Source: Bacillota bacterium (GTDB lineage Bacteria; Bacillota; Clostridia; Tissierellales; Peptoniphilaceae). From it: a stretch of 17,594 bases of DNA. This document shows, in pieces, positions 6,897-13,700 of the stretch. The position numbers and the translations under genes are program-made. The notes below the pieces were generated by a model. The model saw nothing but the letters and a program-made list of their open reading frames with translations. It searched no databases and was not told the DNA's origin. The stretch spans positions 1-17,594 of the forward strand of contig JAEZWM010000052.1 of NCBI GenBank assembly GCA_023443025.1, read 5' to 3'. Positions within the stretch are counted from its first letter, which is position 1, and every line of letters starts with the position of its first letter.

Positions 6897-8084
6897 TTAG
6901 ATAATACCCATTTCCTTACCAACTTTTTCGAAGATGTCAACTGCTCTGTCTAGTTCGTCATATGAGTGAGCTGCAGAAAGCATACATCTAACTCTTCCTG
7001 TGCCCATTGGTACAGTTGGGAATACTATTGCTGAAGTGAATACTCCGTTTTCTTTAAGTTTTCTTGAGAATTCCATTGCATCAGCTTCATTTCCAATGAT
7101 TACAGGTGTGATTGGAGTTTCGCTGTTACCAGTGTTGAATCCTAACTTACCTAATTTTTCTTTGAAGTATTTTGCATTATCCCATAGTTTCTTTTGATAT
7201 TCGTCTGTTTCAAGTAGAATTTCAATTGCTTCAGTAGCTGCTGCAGTGTCAGCAGGTGTAAGCATTGTACTGAATAGGATTGGTCTTGCTCTATGGCTTA
7301 ACCATTGGTATGCAGTTTCGTTACAAGCTACATAACCACCGATAACTCCGATAGCTTTTGAAAGTGTACCGATTACAAAGTCGATTCTTCCATGAAGGCC
7401 AAAGTGGTCAACTGTTCCTCTACCGTTTTCACCAAGAACTCCTGAACCATGAGCATCATCAACATAAGTCATGCAGTTATATTTTTCAGCCAGTTCAACA
7501 ATTTCAGGAAGTTTTGCAAGGTCACCGTCCATTGAGAAAACACCATCAGTAATGATTAAACAGTTTTCATAGTTGTCCCTGTTTTCTTTAAGAACATTTT
7601 CTAAGTCTTCCATATCGCTGTGTTTGAAGATTTTCTTATCAGCTCTACTTAATCTAACACCATCTATTATAGATGCATGGTTTAATTCATCAGAAATTAT
7701 TAAATCACCTTTTGCAGTGATAGCTTGAATTGTACCTGCATTACAGTTGAATCCTGATTGGAAAACGAAAGCTCTTGCTTCTCTCTTGAACTCTGCTAGT
7801 TTTTTCTCTAGATTTTCATGGATGTCCATGTTTCCAATAATAGTTCTAACAGCTCCGGCTCCTACACCGTATTTCTCAATAGCTTCTATAGCTGCTTTTT
7901 TCATTCTCTCATTTGTAGCAAATCCAAGATAGTTGTTAGCTGAAAGGTTAATAACACCTTCTTTTCCATCTAATTTAATCTCAGGTTTATTTGGTCCTTC
8001 AAGTACTGGTAGTTCTCTGTAAACCCCGTCTGCTTTTAATTGTTCGACTTGTGCTTGTAGATTTTTTAAATCATGTACGCTCAT
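6897..8084 (-). CDS. kbl: glycine C-acetyltransferase (2-amino-3-ketobutyrate CoA ligase)
   Basis: This PLP-dependent alpha-oxoamine synthase interconverts glycine plus acetyl-CoA and 2-amino-3-ketobutyrate, the second step of threonine breakdown through threonine dehydrogenase. It has 395 residues from the ATG at 8084, the usual family length. Visible features are NLSANNYLGFA near 46-56, the PLP-contacting DDAHGSG at 209-215, and GTLSKAIGVIGG with the Schiff-base lysine at about 243. An in-frame ATG at 8096 would add four residues, but it overlaps the GGAGG site that sits five bases before 8084, so 8084 is preferred. It is transcribed alone from a promoter at 8147-8175; no threonine dehydrogenase is adjacent. 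Related enzymes such as 8-amino-7-oxononanoate synthase are less likely, because the close match is to Kbl and no biotin genes are near. Confidence 0.92.
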   Translation of the reverse strand: MSVHDLKNLQAQVEQLKADGVYRELPVLEGPNKPEIKLDGKEGVINLSANNYLGFATNERMKKAAIEAIEKYGVGAGAVRTIIGNMDIHENLEKKLAEFKREARAFVFQSGFNCNAGTIQAITAKGDLIISDELNHASIIDGVRLSRADKKIFKHSDMEDLENVLKENRDNYENCLIITDGVFSMDGDLAKLPEIVELAEKYNCMTYVDDAHGSGVLGENGRGTVDHFGLHGRIDFVIGTLSKAIGVIGGYVACNETAYQWLSHRARPILFSTMLTPADTAAATEAIEILLETDEYQKKLWDNAKYFKEKLGKLGFNTGNSETPITPVIIGNEADAMEFSRKLKENGVFTSAIVFPTVPMGTGRVRCMLSAAHSYDELDRAVDIFEKVGKEMGII

Positions 8085-8089
8085 AGTAT

Positions 8090-8094
8090 CCTCC
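8090..8094 (-). promoter_or_regulatory. ribosome binding site setting the kbl start
   Basis: GGAGG on the minus strand, five bases upstream of ATG 8084. It directly follows and overlaps the alternative ATG at 8096, excluding that codon as a well-initiated start. Confidence 0.75.
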
Positions 8095-8119
8095 ATAAAT
8101 TTTTGTTAATTATCAAATA

Positions 8120-8132
8120 TGCTTTGAAAGCA
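8120..8132. promoter_or_regulatory. small palindrome in the kbl leader
   Basis: TGCTTTGAAAGCA is a perfect inverted repeat of six bases around a central G. It lies roughly 8-20 bases after the predicted kbl start point and could be an operator or a weak leader hairpin. No known regulator site is recognised. Confidence 0.3.
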
Positions 8133-8146
8133 CTTAATGTAATATA

Positions 8147-8175
8147 ATTATATATAATGATTCCGACTTTGTAAA
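8147..8175 (-). promoter_or_regulatory. sigma-A-type promoter of kbl
   Basis: On the minus strand TTTACA (8175-8170), a 17-base spacer and a perfect TATAAT (8152-8147). The predicted leader before the start codon is about 55 bases. Confidence 0.75.
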
Positions 8176-8196
8176 CATTTTTACAATAATTTACAA
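8169..8196. promoter_or_regulatory. TTGTAAA/TTTACAA inverted repeat over the kbl -35 box
   Basis: TTGTAAA (8169-8175) and TTTACAA (8180-8186) form a 7-4-7 inverted repeat covering the -35 element, and a third TTTACAA lies at 8190-8196. The placement fits a repressor or activator site. The regulator is unknown. Confidence 0.4.
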
Positions 8197-8287
8197 TTCG
8201 AAAATCGATTATATTTTATTTTTGTCTCTGATTTAGATAATTACGTTATTCAAATATATTACATAATAGTAATAATAAATAAACAGG

Positions 8288-8316
8288 TGGCAGAGAGTTC
8301 GTGGCTCTGTTATAAT
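8288..8316 (+). promoter_or_regulatory. extended -10 promoter of the rodA-asparaginase operon
   Basis: TGTTATAAT (8308-8316) is a perfect extended -10 element. No good -35 is present; TGGCAG (8288-8293) lies at the right distance. A small inverted repeat, CAGAG (8291-8295) and CTCTG (8305-8309), occupies the spacer. Confidence 0.55.
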
Positions 8317-8350
8317 CTATTATAAGAAGTACTCTTCAAAGGAGGAGCAA

Positions 8351-9454
8351 ATGTTTAATCTTAGAAAAAAGAATTTTTTAAAACTGGATATAAAGCTATT
8401 ATTAACGGTTATTGTGCTATGTATTTTCGGGCTTGTGGTACTATATAGTGCAAGTTTAAGCCTTGATTATAACCCGATACGCTCACAAATTTTTGCTACT
8501 ATATTGGGATTTGTCTTCGTTTTTATAATACTACTTATGGATTATGATTTTATAAAAGACCTATATAAACCACTGTATTTAATTTCGATTGGTTTGATGC
8601 TACTTGTAACCTTCTTTGGTACAGGTGCGGAACAATGGGGTGCCGATAACTGGCTTAGGCTTGGACCAATAAGTTTTCAACCATCGGAATTTGTAAAAAT
8701 CGGTTTAATAATTTCCCTAGCCAGATATATTGAAATAAATATTAAAAATCTTAATAAGCCGTTGACTCTAGTTAAAATACTTGTATTTGCACTTTTCCCT
8801 ATCATTCTTATTGCTAAGGAAGATTTCGGTACAGCTGCAGTTACGCTTTTTATAGTCGGAGTTATGCTCTTTACAGCAGGGATATCGTATAGATATATTT
8901 TCGGTATTATAGGAGCAGGTTTAATTGCAACACCTCTTGCCTATCCTTTCCTTGATGATTATCAGAAAAACCGTATACTTGACTTCTTGGATCCATCCAG
9001 AGATATTACGGGATCTGGGTTTCAATCTATGCAAGGAAGAATAGCAATAGGCTCAGGTCAGCTTACAGGTAGAGGTATTTTTAAAGGAGTTCAAACCCAG
9101 AACAATTTTATTCCTGAAAAACAAACGGATTATATCTTCCCTGTGCTTGCAGAAGAAAACGGATTTATAGGAGCTTTATTTCTTATAGTTTTATATGGAT
9201 TTATGCTTCATAGGTTTATAATTATAGCTAGAAACAGTAAGGACTTATACGGCTCATTACTAACCATGGGAGTTGCAGGTATGTTTTTGGCTCATATTTT
9301 TGAAAATATAGGTATGACCATTGGAATTATGCCGGTAACAGGTATACCTCTTCCATTTATGAGTCATGGGGGAACTTTCCAGCTTATTAACTTAATTGGA
9401 ATTGGACTTGTACTAGCTGTTAGTATTGAAAGACAAAAACTGGATTTCAGTTAA
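8351..9454 (+). CDS. rodA: RodA/FtsW-family (SEDS) peptidoglycan glycosyltransferase
   Basis: This integral membrane protein has 367 residues and about ten hydrophobic segments. SEDS proteins polymerise lipid II into glycan strands together with a class B penicillin-binding protein. Signatures are LGPISFQPSEFVKIGLI (about 104-120), KEDFGTAAV (156-164), GRGIFKGVQTQNNFIPEKQT (from about 240) and TDYIFPVLAEENGFIG (259-274), in which Asp260 matches the essential catalytic aspartate. The C-terminal TGIPLPFMSHGGT is the conserved family end motif. The compact size favours RodA over FtsW/SpoVE, but a specialised paralogue cannot be excluded. An AGGAGG site precedes the start. The asparaginase gene follows after 20 bases with its own ribosome binding site, so the two probably share a transcript. 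No mreBCD or PBP gene is present. Confidence 0.85.
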   Translation: MFNLRKKNFLKLDIKLLLTVIVLCIFGLVVLYSASLSLDYNPIRSQIFATILGFVFVFIILLMDYDFIKDLYKPLYLISIGLMLLVTFFGTGAEQWGADNWLRLGPISFQPSEFVKIGLIISLARYIEINIKNLNKPLTLVKILVFALFPIILIAKEDFGTAAVTLFIVGVMLFTAGISYRYIFGIIGAGLIATPLAYPFLDDYQKNRILDFLDPSRDITGSGFQSMQGRIAIGSGQLTGRGIFKGVQTQNNFIPEKQTDYIFPVLAEENGFIGALFLIVLYGFMLHRFIIIARNSKDLYGSLLTMGVAGMFLAHIFENIGMTIGIMPVTGIPLPFMSHGGTFQLINLIGIGLVLAVSIERQKLDFS

Positions 9455-9474
9455 TATTTTTTAAAGGAGTAGAC

Positions 9475-10533
9475 ATGAAGGAAATTTTAGTAATTGAAAC
9501 CGGTGGTACATTTGCCACAGGTGCACAAGGTTCAATTAGGTCACTTAATGCAACCAATGAAAAAAAGGTCTATGATTATGAGATTGTAGATACGAGGATA
9601 AAAAAATACAATCACAATCTGACCGTTCAAAGACCTATGTATACCCTATCTGAAAATATGACAATTGAAAACTTAAATAACTTGGTTGATTTTTTGTATA
9701 CGGTTGACTATTCAAAATACGATGGTGTAGTACTTATACATGGCACTGACACACTTGCTTTTACAGCAAATTTACTAAGTATGGTTTTTGCACATATAGG
9801 AATTCCGATTGTAATGGTATCAAGCAATCACCCACTTTCTAATCCCATGTCCAACGGAATTTCAAACTTTTTAGCAGCACTTGATTTTATTGAAAAGGTA
9901 GGCTCGAAGGGAGTTTATGTGGTTTATAGAAATCACTCTGACGTTATGCAGGTTCATCTGGGCTCAAGAGTTAAACAAATGAACCAGGTTATTGATGCAT
10001 ATGAAAGTTTTAAGAATATAAACTTTGGTGTTATAGCCGATAGCGAATTTTATTTGAATTCATCCAAGCTTAACCCAAGCCTTGAGGATATCTCTATTAG
10101 CAATTTTGAGTATAAAAATAAAATCATACTCAACAAAAGAGTAATGCTGATTCATCCTTATGTAGGACTTAGGTATGATTATTATAAAATAGACCCTGAG
10201 CTTGATGCTATAGTCTGTGGAGTATATCATTCCGGAACCGTAAACTCGCAAGATGTATATATCGATCAATCGATAAATGCACTTATAGAAAAGGCTGAAG
10301 AATTTGATATCCCAATCTTTATTGGAGAATTGACATCAGGAGTTGAAAGATACGAATCCATAGAAAAAATCAAAGACTCTGCAGTTGTTTTCCCTGCATA
10401 TGATATATCTCTTGAGAATCTTTATATGAAAGTTCATGTCGGACTATCATTTGTCAAAGATAATCTGGAATTGTTTGAATTTGTGAATGCAGATAATATA
10501 TTTTTTGAGAAAATTAAATCCAAAGAATCATAA
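9475..10533 (+). CDS. asparaginase/glutaminase-superfamily (AnsA-fold) amidohydrolase
   Basis: The protein has 352 residues with no signal peptide. The two threonine motifs of PF00710 are clear: ETGGTFATG with nucleophile Thr12, and IHGTDTLAFTA with Thr91-Asp92. Lys167 in GSRVKQM sits where the catalytic lysine of the TTK motif is expected. Elsewhere the active-site neighbourhood differs from E. coli AnsA: SSNHPLSNPMSNG replaces GSQxPLxxxxSDG. The protein is therefore a divergent member; activity on asparagine is likely but not certain, and glutamine, D-asparagine or another amide are alternatives. AAGGAG lies about seven bases before the start, and the gene sits 20 bases after rodA. A strong terminator follows directly. 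It shares no fold with the asparaginase at 2417-3406. Confidence 0.85.
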   Translation: MKEILVIETGGTFATGAQGSIRSLNATNEKKVYDYEIVDTRIKKYNHNLTVQRPMYTLSENMTIENLNNLVDFLYTVDYSKYDGVVLIHGTDTLAFTANLLSMVFAHIGIPIVMVSSNHPLSNPMSNGISNFLAALDFIEKVGSKGVYVVYRNHSDVMQVHLGSRVKQMNQVIDAYESFKNINFGVIADSEFYLNSSKLNPSLEDISISNFEYKNKIILNKRVMLIHPYVGLRYDYYKIDPELDAIVCGVYHSGTVNSQDVYIDQSINALIEKAEEFDIPIFIGELTSGVERYESIEKIKDSAVVFPAYDISLENLYMKVHVGLSFVKDNLELFEFVNADNIFFEKIKSKES

Positions 10534-10534
10534 C

Positions 10535-10564
10535 AAAAAGCTCGCTGATAAAAGCGAGCTTTTT
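10535..10564. terminator. bidirectional terminator between the asparaginase and holin-like genes
   Basis: AAAAAGCTCGC (10535-10545) pairs perfectly with GCGAGCTTTTT (10554-10564), loop TGATAAAA. Both strands end the stem in a T run, so it serves both convergent transcripts. Confidence 0.9.
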
Positions 10565-10565
10565 A

Positions 10566-10913
10566 TTATCCTCTAAGTCTACTCTGTGGTAGTATACCTT
10601 GGACCAGTCCTAAAACCAAGGATCCAATCAATGCCCCAAATATGCTAACATGAAATCCACTTATTAATTTACCTGTTATATAAAGCACAACAGCAGATAC
10701 TAAAAACGCAGTGGTTCCTCTTTTTGATGCACTATCACTTATGTTCATTAAATCAGTTATGAGTGCATGTAAAAAGCCTACTACCAACCCAACGATTAAT
10801 AGAGTCACAAAAGATCCTCTAAATCTTATACCCGGTGTAAGAAATGAGACTATGAAAATCGCGAGCATTGAAAAAATGATTCTAACAATTAAATCTTTAA
10901 AATTAATATTCAT
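10566..10913 (-). CDS. small four-helix membrane protein, phage holin superfamily IV / YvlD-like
   Basis: The protein has 115 residues with four predicted membrane segments (about 8-26, 33-52, 67-85 and 89-109) and a short basic C-terminus (PQSRLRG). The pattern, with FLTPGIRFRG after helix 1, GLVVGFLHALI in helix 2 and ISGFHVSIFGALIGSLVLG at the end, matches PF04020 (4-TMS phage holin / YvlD). Despite the family name, most chromosomal members have no shown lytic role. It starts 10 bases after the GH25 lysozyme gene, behind a GGGGGA site, and is probably the last gene of that operon. Pairing with a lysozyme makes a holin-like or membrane-stress role possible, unproven. Confidence 0.72.
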   Translation of the reverse strand: MNINFKDLIVRIIFSMLAIFIVSFLTPGIRFRGSFVTLLIVGLVVGFLHALITDLMNISDSASKRGTTAFLVSAVVLYITGKLISGFHVSIFGALIGSLVLGLVQGILPQSRLRG

Positions 10914-10923
10914 AATTTTCCCC

Positions 10924-11820
10924 CTATTTATAAATCTCCTTTAAAACAAGGCCATTGGTTTCAAATCTATTTTTCCCCGATAATACTTTCTTGATACGAT
11001 TTTCATTCCCTTTATATATCCCAACATGTATGATTCTTGTAAATTCACCTAAACCGGATAATCCATGCTTATTGTAAAATAAAGGAAGATTTAGTGCATT
11101 TGCGAGGATTTCAGCTGACATCCTATCTGCATGATCAGAGTAACATACAAGATCATACTCTTGAGTTTTTTCAATGAGGCTTCCTTTTTTAAATCCATTT
11201 AATCCAGCGGACTTCATAATTTCAGGGTAATCTTCATATGATATATTCATGTCAACATATCCATCTATACCACTGACACTTCCGACGGATGTATACTGCC
11301 AAATTCCGTAGTTTCCGGCATATCCGGGATTTGATGTCCACTCCGCAAGCCAAGTATCGTACATTGAAAGTTTTTTCATTTCGAGAAAATTGTCAAACCA
11401 ATATCTAGAACTATAGATACCCACATAATAGCCATTGCACTCAATTATTTCTAAAAATCTTTTCGATATTTCAGTCAATAACTTTTTACCAAGATGCCCT
11501 TGGACTTTATCGTCCTCAATATCAAGAATTACAGGGTACTCAAAAACTTTGCCTTTTATTCTTGATAAGAAAAAATACGCTTCTTCCTCGGCTTCTTTTA
11601 TGCTCGTAGCATAACAGTAATGATAAACACCCCTATTAATTCCTACTTTGCCGGCTTCTTCATAGTTATAATCAAACTTTTCATCTACTCCATTATTAAT
11701 AAACTCAGAACTTCCATCACCATAGCTGGATCTAATCATTGCAAATTCAATTCCGTCAGTTTTTACTAAATTCCAGTTAATATTTCCATTCCAAATACTT
11801 ACGTCGATTCCTTTAATCAT
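10924..11820 (-). CDS. GH25 family lysozyme (muramidase) with a C-terminal CWB2-like unit
   Basis: Residues 1-195 are a complete GH25 domain, which cleaves the MurNAc-GlcNAc bond of peptidoglycan. Visible are GIDVSIWNG with Asp6, VILDIEDD with Asp100 and Glu102, IWQYTSVG, and VDMN with Asp190. Residues about 222-298 resemble one degenerate cell-wall-binding repeat 2 (CWB2/PF04122): ADRMSAEILANALNLPLFYN, then IIHVG, then LSGKNRFETNGLVLKEI, which recalls the 'sGxdRyeTaxxia' signature. There is no signal peptide; the protein starts directly with the catalytic strand, as phage endolysins do. Export would need a holin, a non-classical route or lysis. A GAGGAGG site supports the start. It lies 58 bases after degV and 10 before the holin-like gene. 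Confidence 0.88.
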   Translation of the reverse strand: MIKGIDVSIWNGNINWNLVKTDGIEFAMIRSSYGDGSSEFINNGVDEKFDYNYEEAGKVGINRGVYHYCYATSIKEAEEEAYFFLSRIKGKVFEYPVILDIEDDKVQGHLGKKLLTEISKRFLEIIECNGYYVGIYSSRYWFDNFLEMKKLSMYDTWLAEWTSNPGYAGNYGIWQYTSVGSVSGIDGYVDMNISYEDYPEIMKSAGLNGFKKGSLIEKTQEYDLVCYSDHADRMSAEILANALNLPLFYNKHGLSGLGEFTRIIHVGIYKGNENRIKKVLSGKNRFETNGLVLKEIYK

Positions 11821-11878
11821 TTCATCCTCCTCTAAATATAATCACTCATAGATTACAAAGAGGCTTATGTTTTACTAC

Positions 11879-12778
11879 CTACTTTTGAAAATAGTCGACT
11901 TCACCGCTCGGATCAGAACTGAAGAATACACAAAGTATTTCCGGACCGGTGTGTGCTCCGATAACAGGTCCAACAAAAGTAATAATTACATTTTCTTCTG
12001 CGATTCCTGTTTCCTTTATCAGATAATCCTTTAATTTTAACGCTTCATCTTCCCAGTCGCCATGAGCTATACCTATGGATTGATTTGGATTGAATTTTTC
12101 ATCTTTTGATAATTTGTTCATATTTTCTAAAATCTTACTAAAAAAAGCTTTTGACCCTCTTGCTTTATCTATAGATAGCAATGTGCCATTTTCTTTTTCC
12201 AAACCCAGAATAGGTTTTATATTTAATAAACCACCCACAATTTTTGAGGCTGCTGATATCCTTCCACCTCTATATAGGTATTCAAGTGTATCAACAGAGT
12301 ATACATGTTCCTGTTTGTATCTCAAATCTTCTAGAGTTTCAACTAATTTATCGTACTCCATACCGGAATGTGCAAGCTTTGCAGCTTTAATTACGAACAT
12401 TCCCTGACCAAAAGCAGCGCATAAGGAGTCTATAACTGCAATTTTTGCATCCGGATATTCGTCTAAAACCTGGTCCCTTGCAATGATTGCAGTGCTATAA
12501 GTACCTGAGATTCCGGAAGATAGTGGTAAATAAATAGTTTCTTTACCTTCTTTTGCGTATTTAGTAAAGGAATCTATTAAATCAGGAAGAGTAACCTGGG
12601 CAGTCTTATATACTTTTCCATCTCTCATACCTTTATAAACATCTTCCTTTGTAATGTTCACTCCATTTATATACTCATTATCTCCATCGTTTAGCGAGAT
12701 GTTAAGGATATCTAAATCATATTTTTCTATAAATGCAACAGGTACATCAGCACCGTCATCAGTTATTATTTTTATCAT
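11879..12778 (-). CDS. DegV-family fatty-acid-binding protein (FakB-like)
   Basis: The protein has 299 residues, the standard DegV length. DegV/FakB proteins bind one fatty acid in the cytoplasm; in Gram-positives FakB presents it to the kinase FakA for phosphorylation and entry into phospholipid synthesis. Visible are the N-terminal ITDDGADVP (usually TDSxADLP), TAQVTLPDL near 59-67, the ligand-contacting PLSSGISGTYSTA near 85-97, and TLEYLYRGGRIS followed by the VGGLLNIKPIL region. The ATG at 12778 follows GGAGG by six bases. An in-frame ATG at 12814 would add 12 residues but lies upstream of that site and inside a predicted -10 element. No fakA is in the window. It is first in a probable operon with the lysozyme and holin-like genes, though a separate promoter for those is not excluded. 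Confidence 0.9.
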   Translation of the reverse strand: MIKIITDDGADVPVAFIEKYDLDILNISLNDGDNEYINGVNITKEDVYKGMRDGKVYKTAQVTLPDLIDSFTKYAKEGKETIYLPLSSGISGTYSTAIIARDQVLDEYPDAKIAVIDSLCAAFGQGMFVIKAAKLAHSGMEYDKLVETLEDLRYKQEHVYSVDTLEYLYRGGRISAASKIVGGLLNIKPILGLEKENGTLLSIDKARGSKAFFSKILENMNKLSKDEKFNPNQSIGIAHGDWEDEALKLKDYLIKETGIAEENVIITFVGPVIGAHTGPEILCVFFSSDPSGEVDYFQK

Positions 12779-12784
12779 TTTTAA

Positions 12785-12789
12785 CCTCC
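12785..12789 (-). promoter_or_regulatory. ribosome binding site setting the DegV start
   Basis: GGAGG on the minus strand, six bases before ATG 12778 and downstream of the longer in-frame ATG at 12814. Confidence 0.75.
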
Positions 12790-12812
12790 ATTTTTTCAAA
12801 CTATTATAAGAC

Positions 12813-12841
12813 ATTATATATCATTGGATTCAATTTTGCAG
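12813..12841 (-). promoter_or_regulatory. probable degV promoter
   Basis: On the minus strand TATAAT (12818-12813) has CTGCAA (12841-12836) 17 bases upstream. A second TATAAT lies at 12808-12803, 19 bases from TTGAAT (12833-12828). Either would start transcription inside or downstream of the longer reading frame, supporting the start at 12778. Confidence 0.45.
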
Positions 12842-12900
12842 TATATTATGAATATTTTATTTTTGTTTATAAATGAAGTATAATAAGGAAGGGTGATTAT

Positions 12901-13665
12901 ATGAACGATACTTTAATAATGTTTTTATCTATCGGTTTTGCCGGGATTGCGACCGGAATTGGAGCATTACCTATCTTGTTTACACAGAGTATTTCACGTA
13001 AACTGCTTGATATTCTTCTTGGTTTCGCTGCCGGTGTCATGCTTGCTGCTACTTCATTTTCGCTTATCCTTCCTAGTATTGAATTTGGAGGAGATAACTT
13101 TACTGCAGTCATGATCACATCAGCAGGTATCTTGGTTGGTGGAATCTTCTTAGATATGATGGATAAGCATTCACCACATGTCCATTTAATCGATAAGAAA
13201 AGGGAAGGCGGAGACTCCGGATCATTAAGAAAGATATGGCTATTCATTATTGCTATTGCACTACATAACTTTCCGGAAGGTCTTGCTACAGGGGTAGGTT
13301 TTGGATCAGGAGATATTAGCAATGGGGTTACAATCGCACTTGGTATTGGTATTCAAAATCTTCCTGAGGGTCTAGCGGTTGCTCTTGCTCTAAGGCGCGA
13401 GAATTATTCAAGTAAGTTCTCTCTTGGAGTTGCAGCCCTTACAGGTCTAATCGAACCTATCGGTGCAGTGCTCGGGCTATTGTTAATCCAAGCCTTTCAG
13501 CCACTTATGGGATTCATTCTTGCCTTTGCCGCGGGTGCTATGCTATTTGTAATCTCTGATGAGATTATTCCGGAGACACATTCCGGTGGTTATGAAAGAG
13601 AAGCCACCTACGGAGTCATGGTAGGATTTGTCGTGATGCTGATTTTGGATATTTTGTTAGGGTAA
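12901..13665 (+). CDS. ZIP-family divalent metal transporter
   Basis: The membrane protein has 254 residues and about eight hydrophobic segments, typical of bacterial ZIP (ZupT/GufA-like) carriers that import zinc or other divalent metals. The metal-site helices carry HNFPEGLATG (about 121-130) and QNLPEGLAVA (about 151-160); Gln in place of His in the second motif also occurs in the Bordetella ZIP protein. A loop, DKHSPHVHLIDKK (about 82-94), holds three histidines and may sense or bind metal. The GGTGAT site (12892-12897) is close to the ATG. TATAAT (12879-12884) lies only 17 bases ahead of the start codon, so the leader would be about ten bases. No Zur-like palindrome was recognised. Confidence 0.88.
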   Translation: MNDTLIMFLSIGFAGIATGIGALPILFTQSISRKLLDILLGFAAGVMLAATSFSLILPSIEFGGDNFTAVMITSAGILVGGIFLDMMDKHSPHVHLIDKKREGGDSGSLRKIWLFIIAIALHNFPEGLATGVGFGSGDISNGVTIALGIGIQNLPEGLAVALALRRENYSSKFSLGVAALTGLIEPIGAVLGLLLIQAFQPLMGFILAFAAGAMLFVISDEIIPETHSGGYEREATYGVMVGFVVMLILDILLG

Positions 13666-13698
13666 AAAAAGAATTCGCTAATTTAGCGAATTCTTTTT
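13666..13698. terminator. bidirectional terminator between the ZIP gene and ald
   Basis: AAAAAGAATTCGCTA (13666-13680) and TAGCGAATTCTTTTT (13684-13698) form a 15-bp perfect stem with a three-base loop and T runs on both strands. It lies directly between two convergent stop codons. Confidence 0.9.
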
Positions 13699-13700
13699 AT

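Noticed and set aside
6897..8084. BioF (8-amino-7-oxononanoate synthase) as the identity of the PLP enzyme
   Set aside because: Length and motifs fit Kbl closely and no biotin genes are in the window.
8169..8196. CRISPR-like or IS-end reading of the TTTACAA repeats
   Set aside because: The units are seven bases with no regular spacers, transposase or target duplication; an operator is a simpler explanation.
8281..8350. Possible riboswitch or T-box before rodA because of the CAGAG/CTCTG repeat
   Set aside because: The repeat precedes the -10 element and so would not be transcribed; no T-box sequence or known aptamer motif is visible.
10566..11820. Prophage remnant
   Set aside because: Only the lysozyme/holin-like pair resembles phage genes; flanking genes are housekeeping and no integrase, structural gene or attachment repeat is present.
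12897..13322. 141-codon minus-strand frame
   Set aside because: It is antisense to the ZIP transporter, whose metal-site motifs are intact; it has Pro/Ser-rich low-complexity composition typical of shadow frames.
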